This document shows, piece after piece, positions 1 through 8,266 of a DNA stretch of 29,647 bases. The notes below the pieces were generated by a model. That model saw only the letters and a list, made by a program, of their open reading frames with translations. It was not told the DNA's origin and did no database searches. Made by a program: the position numbers and the translations under genes. The first letter of the stretch is position 1; every line of letters begins with the position of its first letter. The stretch spans positions 3,314-32,960 of the forward strand of contig CAKKTI010000239.1 in assembly GCA_920105805.1 (NCBI GenBank), in the 5' to 3' direction. This DNA comes from Condylostoma magnum. Its lineage: Eukaryota; Ciliophora; Heterotrichea; Heterotrichida; Condylostomatidae.

Positions 1-221
1 GAACACGCGACTAATAAATTAAGTAAAAGTTAAATTCAAAACAAAGTAATGAAATCACCAGGAGGAATGTGTACATAAAAACTTTGAGACAAGAAATCTT
101 CCTCTACTTCTCTAAGATCAACTTCATAATCCCATATAGCAAAATTCAAACACAAATTCAGATTTAAACCACTGGAACTAGGCAGTATATTAACTCCAAA
201 GTATAAATAATAAAATGTCAT
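1..221 (-). CDS. Partial gene at left edge, unrecognised protein
   Basis: A minus-strand frame opens with ATG at 221 and reads 61 codons to a TGA at 36-38. If that TGA is Trp, as elsewhere in the window, the frame runs on to the edge. The codons have strong G-first bias, and the peptide has a normal mix of acidic and hydrophobic residues (for example AIWDYEVDLREVEEDF and HIPPGDFITLF), so I believe it is coding. I do not recognise the family. Its ATG overlaps the TRM1 ATG on the other strand within a 7-bp ATGTCAT. It is either a 61-residue protein or, more likely, the N-terminus of a longer one cut by the window. Confidence 0.6.
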
Positions 222-1555
222 ATTATATAGAAGGTGCAGCTAAGATAATATAAAAACAGAACGTCTTTATAAACCCATCTCAAATAATTAACAGAGATTT
301 ATCGATTCTAGTCATATAAGCATTTCTAAATTCAATAAATAAGACAGAATACAGCATACTTGAGCCCCTATCTGCTACGGGTATTCGAGGCATTAGATAC
401 TATTAGGAGTTATGCCCAAGGCCCTCTAGATTGATTTTAAATGATATAAATCCAGATGCATGTAATTAAATACAAGAAAACCTTTAAATCAATTAAATAG
501 ATTAAAACATTGAAATAATTAATAGAGATGCTAATGATTTACTCTATCATCACAGAAACGACAAAGTGAGTATTGTAGATTTAGACCCATATGGATCTGT
601 TGCTAACTTTTTAGATAGTGGTGTATAAGCTCTGCAGAATAATGGCTTATTGTGTATTACAAGCACTGATATGCAAACATTATGCGGTTATTATTAAGAC
701 ACTGCATTTTATAAATACGGCGGAGTTACATATAATAGCACTTACTGCCATGAATTAGCTATAAGAACTGTACTACACTAGTTGTAACAATGTGCTAATA
801 GGTATCAAAAAGCAATAATTCCATTGATAAGCCTCAGTATGGGATTTTATGTAAGGATTTTTGTTAAACTTATTGATTCAGGCTAGCTTTGTAAGAAAAG
901 TATACTAGAAAATGCTCTAGTGTTCTAATGTACTCAATGTGCCTTTTATCAATTATATCAACTTGGCAGAAGAATAAAAAATAAGAATAAAAATAATCTT
1001 TTTGATCTAGGTGGAAACTGTCCTGAATGTGGAGGTGTATATACAATTTTAGGTCCTATGTACTCTGGAGACTTGCATGATAAATAGTTTGTATAATTAT
1101 TGATTGAATTGACTGATTAAATCTAATTAGAAAGTAAAGATAGGATTTTAGGATTACTTAAAATTTTGAAGTATGAGTAAAACAACTGTTTATATTTTGA
1201 TCTAGGAAAGATGGCTAAAGAGTTTAAATGCGGAGCAATTCCTTTAAAGAAGTTAAAATCTGCTGCCCGTTATTTAGGAGGAAATGTATCATAATCTCAT
1301 ACGGATCCTAAGCATATTAAATCAGACCTTTCTATGTCACTGATTTTTGATATTTTCAGACATTGGGTAAGTTTTATACAGAAAATTTAACAAAATTCAC
1401 AAAAATAATCATTATTGTCATCGAAAGCCCCTCAGATTGAATGTCCAGATTTTTCATTAGATCCAACAGTAGAAGATATTGAAATTAAGCAAACTAGTAG
1501 ATTCATAGCTCCTCCCGCTAATACTGGTCCTAAGCCTAGGGCTAAACCTAACTAA
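215..1555 (+). CDS. TRM1: tRNA (guanine(26)-N2)-dimethyltransferase (Trm1)
   Basis: Trm1 uses S-adenosylmethionine to dimethylate G26 at the junction of the D and anticodon stems of tRNA. The 446-codon frame shows family landmarks: an N-terminal EGAAKI then NRDLS (about residues 27-31), the SAM-binding loop LSATGIRGIRYY, NDINPDA, and the signature DLDPYG at 122-127. A C-terminal region carries paired cysteines at 239-242 (CTQC) and 269-272 (CPEC), followed by SHTDPKHIKSDLS. Many Gln codons are TAA/TAG. The frame is open upstream to a TGA at 50, but 215 is the first ATG and fits homologues. The end is set at TAA 1553; a TAG follows at 1562, and the next gene starts at 1603. The protein is shorter than yeast Trm1 (570 residues). 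No intron was needed. Confidence 0.93.
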
Positions 1556-1602
1556 ATTACTTAGCTAACATATTTTGAAGCTCCAAATATTTATCTAATA
1601 AA

Positions 1603-2475
1603 ATGTTTTAGCAAATAGCAGAAGAGCTATCATCCAGACCAAAGGAGAATCCAATCGATGTTATAAGAAATACTCCAATATTCTAAGAGGCTTGCGAATA
1701 ATTCTACCAAGGACAAGAGTTTGAGTTCAATGGCGTTATATATCAAAAGATTCAATCTCATCAAATAAACGACTATTTCTAATTTCTAGCACTAAACCTC
1801 AATGAAAGAAACAGTCTTTATAACTGATTCCATAGATCTACTGAAGATATCAGAAATTATATGTTCTGGGGCTAAATTAACAACTCTGAATGGTTATAAT
1901 ACTCAATCCTAGGACGAGTTGGAGAGGAAATTATAGCCGGAGTTCTGAACTTAGACGTAAAGACATTAAACGACCCTATTATTGAAACATAAGACCAGTA
2001 AGAGTTCTGGTAAAGTTTAGCAGGATACTTAGGAATCCAGAATCAATGTAAAGATCTAGATGATAGTCCAAGCAATTACAAAATTTTAAATGCTAACAAG
2101 GCTGCAGTAGCTTAGAAAGGAAGACAATACCACTGCTTTACTGGCATTTCTATATCATAGTTCCTAATTCTTGCTTATCTCGATTTTGACTCGTTGAGAT
2201 TCGCGACTAATTAAATCCAATTTGTAAGGCTTTTTGAGAAATTGAATACTAAGGTAATTACTAGATAATTTAAAGAGATAGATTATAAAGGGAACTATGC
2301 CTTTGATGATTCAGAAGAATACATGTTTTATGTATATTTAAGAATACCAAGAAGAACTTAAGATAATAATAAAGGAATTAATTAATCAGTGTTTATTCTT
2401 TTGTTTTCACAATCATCTTATTATGAAAAAACGCATATTTTTAAAAGCATAGGGAACATGTTTATTATTAAATAA
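1603..2475 (+). CDS. Hypothetical protein, 290 aa, unrecognised
   Basis: A 290-codon frame starts at ATG 1603, 47 bp after TRM1, and ends at TAA 2473 followed within 6 bp by two more TAA codons. A TGA at 1825 must be Trp (SLYN-W-FHRSTEDI) for the frame to continue. The protein is soluble in character, mixed alpha/beta in appearance, and Gln-rich through TAA/TAG (for example QFYQGQEFEFNG). I see no signal peptide, membrane segment or catalytic motif and do not recognise the family. The next gene starts 16 bp downstream. Coding status is well supported by its composition and by the tight fit between neighbours; the function is open. Confidence 0.75.
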
Positions 2476-2491
2476 CACTAATAAAAATTAA

Positions 2492-2983
2492 ATGTAACGC
2501 TGCTGTCCAGTAGGAATAGAAGATTTTACATCTCCAGAGGGTGAGAAGCTTTTCACAATACTAAAAATACTATCAATAACCTAATTGATAGTTGGAATAA
2601 CAACTTTATTGATTGATGTAGTTGGGGGAATTGGAATTATACTCGGGGCAGCATTGCTCTATTATATTACTCATTCCCATAACTGGTGTATTTGCATAAT
2701 ATACGTGTTTATTTGTCTATAAGACACTATTAATACTGTACTTTCCTTAGGACAATTTATTACATCCGAAGAACATCCACATGGAGCAATGATCTTTTTC
2801 TCGATTATTTATATGCTAAAAGTCCCCTTTTATACTGTTTCTATGTACTATACCTTTCTAACATACAGAGAACTTAAAAGTCTCTATATTACCCATAAGC
2901 TGAATGGAGGAAATCCTGAAAATAGTTACCAAGCTACTGAAACTAAACCATTTGCAGGACGAGGTCATCGATTAGGAAATTAG
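2492..2983 (+). CDS. Small polytopic membrane protein with C-terminal SHP (p97-binding) motif
   Basis: A 163-residue protein starts MQRCCPVG, with vicinal cysteines that could be lipid-modified. It then has about four hydrophobic stretches: two abutting ones between about residues 25 and 60, one around CICIIYVFICLQ, and one around MIFFSIIYMLKVPFYTVSMYY. The C-terminal tail is hydrophilic and ends PFAGRGHRLGN. F154-x-G156-x-G158-x-x-L161 matches the SHP box by which derlins, p47 and UFD1 bind the AAA ATPase p97/Cdc48. The likely role, by inference, is at the ER membrane in protein extraction or degradation. It is not an obvious derlin: the rhomboid-like WR motif is not visible. The end is marked by the tandem codons TAG-TAA-TAA at 2981-2989. 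Confidence 0.8.
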
Positions 2984-2989
2984 TAATAA
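2981..2989 (+). other. Tandem stop cluster TAG-TAA-TAA
   Basis: Three in-frame TAR codons in a row end the SHP-motif membrane protein just after its motif. Similar tandem or near-tandem TARs end other genes here: TAA then TAA-TAA at 2473-2484, TAA-TAG at the end of the 5503-6273 gene, TAG-TAG at 24565-24570. In a code where TAR is normally Gln, clusters at the mRNA 3' end would add security to termination. Confidence 0.6.
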
Positions 2990-3047
2990 AATAAGTTTTT
3001 GAGAAGTATAAATTAAGGTGGAGTTACCATTATAAAGTTTATATTTA

Positions 3048-4757
3048 TTATAGGAAAGAACTTACATAAGAGTTTATTCTAATCTGCTTTAGTATTAATT
3101 ATAATTGTGAAAGCTTATATATAATTTCTATACACTCAAGATCAAATTGTAACCTATCCCTTTAGTATCCTTATAATAAATACCAATAGGATATTTCATA
3201 GGAAGATTACATTTTTTATAGTTTATAAAATATAGATAATCTATAGATTCTTTGTGGAGGTTATTTATATTCTGTTATTTAAGATTAATAATCATAGCTA
3301 TTTAATTGCTAGCCGTGCAGATTGAAAATTTCACAAAGTACAGAATTTACTTTTGCTTTAAGCACAGTTTTTTCATTAACCCTATTCATTATAAGTCTTT
3401 AAATAGTTTACTAATCTTTTAAACATGCGAAGAGTTTTACAATATATATCTCCTAGTCTTTATGCAATATTAGTATATTTTCGCTAAGTGTTTAAATTGT
3501 TAGGAAAATACAAAATTATGATAAAATAGCAAACTATAGTTACATAGAGCTATATCCTATTAAAAGTATTGACTTATTACATAATTGCTTAAAATTATTC
3601 AATTGCATTTCAATTTCTGTTACCTATTTTCTATTTCATATTCTACTTAAATACACTTCTTTACTTAGCTTTAAATATCACTCATAGATACTATAAACTG
3701 TGAATGATAAAAGATCTTTGACTTCTTAAACATTATTTCCGATTTCAGTATATTTTCAATTTCTAAAGTCTTCCCAATAAGTTTAATATTCTAAATGCCT
3801 TTATTAAGCGTATTGTTTCTTCATTAGAGCTTTATCTGATAATTACTAGATAGTATAAAATTTTAAAATTATTTCTGATCAGCAAACAGAAATCTCCGTT
3901 ATAATGTGTAGGAATGCTTAAGAGCCCTTATAAAGCATTAAGTTTATGAGATTTACTTCTTACAAAGCTAACAAATTAACAAAAAGAACAAGATTTATAT
4001 AAGATTTATAAGAATTTAATTTGTTAGCTTTTATAGCTCTAATAATTGTTTAACTGCAGTTTTTAGTCCTAATAAGATTACTACATGTGCAATAACTAAT
4101 AGTAAATTATCTATACAACTAATTAACTTCTAAATAATAATTAAGGATACAAAGCAACTATGTTTATTTTTTCAATTCGGATTTTAAGATGCAATATTTC
4201 ACTTATATTAGTTTTCTATTTATAATCAATTTCACAATAATCAATCAGGCTTATTCCTTTATTCTAGGTCTTTTTTGCGTATTTCAAATAAAAGCGATTT
4301 ATGATTATCAATTTTAATATTTCAATAATGCATTAAGAGAAGATTTCTGGAATTAACAAACTTCCAAAGACTTTAACATTAAAAGTAAACTGTGATAGTT
4401 GAACTATGATTGTTTTTTGCTTAGTTTCTTAGGTTGTTATTTTTCAAATTAATCATATGTAGCCGAATACATCCTTTCTTTCAACTATTTAGCTATGGTT
4501 ATATCAATTTATAATGCAGACTTGATTTCAGAGATTCTGTATGTAATACTTCAAATAGTATTAAAGAATATATTATATGCTTGAATGCGTAAACCATTTA
4601 TAACTAACAAGAAAAATTAAATAGTTAAGCTGCTAAGAGCCAATCACCTTCGAAATATATGGAAACTAGTTTGAGCTATGAAGTATACACACATAAAGGA
4701 ATCCACAACTTTGATAAAATGGCGGTTTAATAATTTTCCATCATAGATATTCTTCAT
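3048..4757 (-). CDS. Uncertain minus-strand gene, possibly a decayed ABCC-type transporter
   Basis: A minus-strand frame runs from ATG 4757 to TAA-TAA at 3045-3050 (about 569 codons). The start lies 136 bp from the divergent zinc-finger gene, and G is mildly enriched in first codon positions, both of which favour coding. Against it, TGA is about as frequent as chance predicts, and the other two minus frames also look protein-like. Near the start, YDGKLLNRHFIKVVD resembles the G-R-I-L-N-R-F motif of ABCC transmembrane domains, and RRWLAL resembles their later R-W-L motif. These lie only about 25 residues apart instead of well over 100. No Walker A motif is visible. It may be a pseudogene, a fast-evolving membrane protein, or wrongly framed. 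Confidence 0.35.
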
Positions 4758-4893
4758 AATCTGCTGAAACTAAGTTTTTTTTATTTGAACGATTATAAAG
4801 CTAAATCTAGATTACTTTATCAATGTACTTCGATTCAATCAATTCTACAAACATATTAATATAAATCCTCTAAAAAATAAAAATCTAATAATA

Positions 4894-5478
4894 ATGGATG
4901 TAAAATTCTTTACGACAACATATCAAAGAATTCAGCCCAAATCATTCTAGTAATTTGTCTCAAATATAGTTTTCTAGATAAAATACTCTAGAAACCCAAT
5001 ATTTAAGTGGGAAATATTTATCTGTCCTTTATGCAACTATAGTTGCAGCTCACAGGTAGATCTGAGAAATCATATTAGACAAGACTTGAGTCTAAATGAC
5101 GAGGAATCTGATCTTTTGTCTTAATTTTATGGGCTTGATTCCTAATCTGAGCTTTAAGTCAATCAAGTAACCGCTAATTTGGCCAACTAGAAAGTCTAAA
5201 AGATAAAAATAAACAAAATTAAGATCTGCCATATTTGCGGCTGTAAATGCAAGAATGATTAAGGACTAAAATAGCATATAGGAAAATAACATAGTGTAAG
5301 TCAAAGTTATTCATAGTGTAAAACATGTTTAAGGAGATTTAAAAATAAGTATGCATTGAAGTATCATATTAAGCAAGTGCATGAAAAATCTACTAGAGTA
5401 AATTGTCCATTGTGCGGTAAAGTGCTTTATAGTAAATATATCTTATCAAGACATATGAGATGTAAACACCCAAGCTAA
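4894..5478 (+). CDS. C2H2 zinc-finger protein
   Basis: A 194-residue protein with an N-terminal stretch of about 40 residues, one imperfect finger (CPLCNYSC...LRNH) around residues 44-65, a Gln-rich linker, and three good C2H2 fingers in the C-terminal half: CHICGC...LKQHIGKQH, CKTCLRRF...LKYHIKQVH and CPLCGKVL...LSRHMRCKH. C2H2 arrays of this kind bind DNA or RNA, so it is probably a nuclear regulator; the target is unknown. Start ATG 4894; TAA 5476 follows the last histidine by three residues, as expected for a terminal finger. It converges on the minus-strand gene that stops 24 bp further on. Confidence 0.85.
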
Positions 5479-5502
5479 CCATATAGTTATTAACCAATAC
5501 TA

Positions 5503-6273
5503 TTATAGATTATTTATTCTCGTTGCTAATCTTGCTATCTTATTAAGCTGATTATCAGTCAATCATATATCTCCTCTTCCTCCTTACATATACTTGAGTT
5601 ATTTTATAGTTGGGAGTTTATTCTTAGCATCTAAAGTTCTATAGGAAAACTCCTTTTAATCTTGCGTTTACACTCTAGAATCCTGCTATAAAACTCCCTT
5701 AGGGGGTGACACATATCTAGGCCTTCCAATAGTAGCTAATGTTTTCAGTGTTTTATAATAAAGCTTTTCATCCTTATCTCATACATGGCATATTTACCCT
5801 TAGTCTTAAATTATTTAAAGATTAGAAGTTACATCTAAATAAGACTTTTACTCCTAATGCATATCAGCAAGTCTTTCAAAACGATTAACACTCTTATAAC
5901 GCATAATTGGCTGTATTTCCTTTTACTTTAGTCTTTCTCTATAGAAATATCGTCTTTCTGATAGAGGAGTTAAATCCAGTATTGATTATTGTTTTTATGC
6001 ATGATTAGCTCTCTGAGTTGATGTCTCATAATTAAGTTTTGGTGTTGTAGATTGTGTGTATTTATCTAGTTATATATTGGATTTATTACGACGCATTGGT
6101 TTGGGAGAAATTGCCATTCTAATACATTCGCGCTCCATACGTCTTTGGTATAATTTTGATAGCTTGTCTGTCTTTTATTAGTGGATTTTTTGTCTAGAGT
6201 GCTGAGAGAGTTATGCGTTACTAGCTTACTTTTGTAGTTTTTAAAGCTTATCATGCTGGTAAAGGTTAAACAT
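5503..6273 (-). CDS. Basic, Gln-rich 256-aa protein of unknown function
   Basis: Read on the minus strand from ATG 6273 to TAA-TAG (5500-5505). The protein begins MFNLYQHDKLQKLQKQ and has a basic helical N-terminus (KLSKLYQRRMERECIR). A charged middle contains SERRYFYRERLKQKEI and RPRYVSPPKGV, and it ends GRGDIWLTDNQLNKIARL...INNL. Two TGA codons serve as Trp (HVWDKDEKL and GDIWLTDNQ). There are no membrane segments or known catalytic motifs. Short Pro/Arg-rich motifs in a basic, partly helical chain are common in ciliary microtubule-associated proteins, but that is only a guess. An internal ATG at 6117 is a weaker start, since the upstream residues also look coding. A 62-codon standard-code frame at 6066-6254 is an overlapping shadow. 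Confidence 0.75.
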
Positions 6274-6564
6274 TTTGATTGAATTTGATAAACAGGAAAA
6301 GGGAAGTTAAGATTTCATAATGAATTAAATATACAGTATAAATAGCAATTTAGTCAATTTGATGTAAAACACTACAAAGCTTTGTTTGCTTTAAGGGAAT
6401 ATACTCATATTAAACACTACTATAGCTTTATTAACTAGTTACTTATATATAATTAAATTATGAAACTTATATAATCAGAAGCATTACGATTTACCCCTTT
6501 AATAAATCCATAATCCAATTAAATTTAGTATATAAATCTTTGCCTAATAATCAATTGATTAATT
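6274..6564. other. Largest clear intergenic gap, no gene seen
   Basis: 291 bp of AT-rich DNA between two minus-strand genes, the 5' side of the 256-aa protein and the 3' end of a carrier. I see no tRNA, hairpin or conserved motif. A short imperfect direct repeat (AAACACTAC then about 7 bp then GCTTT) occurs twice about 55 bp apart near 6365-6440. It presumably holds the promoter of the 256-aa gene. Confidence 0.5.
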
Positions 6565-7386
6565 CTACTTATTAATAATTTGCTCTAATGATTTTCTTAC
6601 TACAATGCTAAGCTTATCTGAAATAGTAAGAATTATAGCTGCATTTGAAACAGTTTACACAAGTTTACTAGACATTCCTCTATATAATCCAGAGAACCCC
6701 TGCTATCGAACAATCTACTAAATCAATTCCCCAATTCCCTACTATTCTTATCCACTTAGCATAAGAACAGTTTTTAACGTAGTAATAGGAAATGTGATAA
6801 TAGTTGCAATTAGTTTAGACAAAGCTCCTAAAATAAAATTAAGTGCAGAGCTTGAGTTTTTCTTGATGTATCTTAACTTTAGCTTTTCATACAAAGAATA
6901 CTAAATCATGGGATTAGAAGCCAATAATAAACTTGGAACAATTCCATTATACAGTGCTCTTGCCCCTTCATTGACAACAATTTACTTTACCAGCCTCAGT
7001 ACATTTAGTTTCTATACACTCTACATCTGCCTGGTTGATATAACAGACAGTGGTGTATTGATTAAAATAGCAACAACACTAGCCATAAGAGCACTTAAGA
7101 TATTATCTAAAGTTGACAGCTCTTTCTTCCCTTGTCTCAATTTCTACTGAACAAACCTATACACGTAATTATAAACCGCCTGTGTTACTGAGTTAAGAAA
7201 AATAGTTGACTCTAATCCATTATAAAACCCTTTCACCCCTCCTTATATATAGACTGTCCTCGCTGTGTCTTTAGTTGAAATTTGATCAGACTGCGCCCTA
7301 ACTCTTACAATTTCCAAGGGATGTAGTATAAGTGTAGCCACAACGGATGAAATCATCCCGGAAATTGAGTAGCTTAGCTCTTCCAT
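6565..7386 (-). CDS. SLC25 carrier, peroxisomal PMP34-like (copy A)
   Basis: A complete 273-residue solute carrier of the mitochondrial/peroxisomal family: three tandem repeats of two membrane helices each. Each repeat carries a recognisable form of the P-x-[DE]-x-x-[KR] signature: HPLEIVRVRAQ, NTPLSVISTRQ and TFPITTLKTVL. The segments SNPMIQYSLYEKLK and GALSKLIATIITFP match the pattern of PMP34/SLC25A17 and ANT1-type carriers, which exchange ATP or CoA-type nucleotides with AMP across the peroxisomal membrane; the substrate here is inferred. The second and third signatures are degenerate. Many Gln codons are TAG. The stop is TAG 6565, in the right place for the family. Its sister copy starts 9 bp away on the other strand. 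Confidence 0.9.
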
Positions 7387-7406
7387 TAATATAAAATGGA
7401 AGAGCT
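7376..7406. repeat. Perfect inverted repeat joining two divergent carrier starts
   Basis: Arms of 11 bp (agctcttccat at 7376-7386 and atggaagagct at 7396-7406) are exact reverse complements, separated by the 9-bp spacer taatataaa. The arms encode the shared N-terminus MEEL of the two carriers, and the spacer is the entire intergenic region. It reads as the axis of an inverted gene duplication, and it also has to hold both transcription starts unless the 5' leaders overlap the opposite gene. Confidence 0.9.
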
Positions 7407-8208
7407 TGGACATGCTGTTTCAGGAGGCCTATCCGCTGTAATCTCTACAACTTTTCTCCATCCTTTAGAAGCCCTTAGAACTAAAATGCAGGCATTAACA
7501 CACTCTATAAGTATCAGGGAATTAGTTGAGCAGATTTTGAAGGATGAGGGTGTTAAAGGCCTTTACTCTGGGTTTAAATCTGCTATTATTTCTGCAATCA
7601 CGAGCTATGGGGTATACTTTTGGGCATATAGGCTGGTATAGAGGATTATTTTGAAGAGTAAACCAACCTTGAGCATAGTTGACCATATCATTGTATCAGT
7701 GTTTGCTAGTTGGACTACTATTATAGTAAACACACCGATTTGGGTGGTTAATACAAGACATATGAAAGGACAGGGAAGTGGGATTTTTAACTCATTTAAA
7801 AGAATTGTGTAAGAGGAGGGAATTAAAGGACTTTATAGTGGATTGGTTCCAGGTCTCATTTTATCGGCTAATCCTGTTATTTAATTTGTTCTGTATGAAG
7901 TGTTGAAGGGGAAAATGGGGAAAAGATATTCCTCTGCATTGTTTTATTTTGCCATTGGAGCTGTTAGTAAATTAGTAGCTACTGTTTTAACGTATCCTAT
8001 GTTAACTATGAAAACAAGGCTTTAATTAGAGGAAGGGAGAAATGCTACAATACAGCAGATGATACAGCAGGTTTTACAGGAAGAGGGAATTTCAGGTTTT
8101 TATAGAGGACTGTAAAGCAAGTTAATACAAACTATATCAAATACGGCTATTTTAATGGCTATTCACGAGAAATTGAGTCTTATAATCGTAAAACTAATTA
8201 AAAATTAA
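7396..8208 (+). CDS. SLC25 carrier, peroxisomal PMP34-like (copy B)
   Basis: A complete 270-residue carrier, paralogous to the one on the opposite strand. Three repeats carry signatures HPLEALRTKM, NTPIWVVNTRH and TYPMLTMKTRL, with helix-end motifs GVKGLYSGF, GIKGLYSGL and GISGFYRGL. NTPIWVVNTR, NPVIQFVLYE and GAVSKLVATVLTYP closely follow PMP34/SLC25A17, so a peroxisomal adenine-nucleotide or CoA carrier is the best guess; mitochondrial location cannot be excluded. It keeps the signatures better than copy A, with Arg or Lys at each repeat. The stop is TAA 8206: reading through it as Gln would continue past the CFAP57 start at 8267, so here TAA must terminate. Confidence 0.92.
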
Positions 8209-8266
8209 TCCTTATTTAATCTTAATATGCATAGCCCGGTGACATTTATAATAGATTTAACTGCCG

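Noticed and set aside
2990-3330. Continuation of the SHP-motif gene frame past its tandem TAR cluster
   Set aside because: The motif is normally C-terminal, three stops follow directly, and the extension is low-complexity hydrophobic translation of AT-rich DNA.
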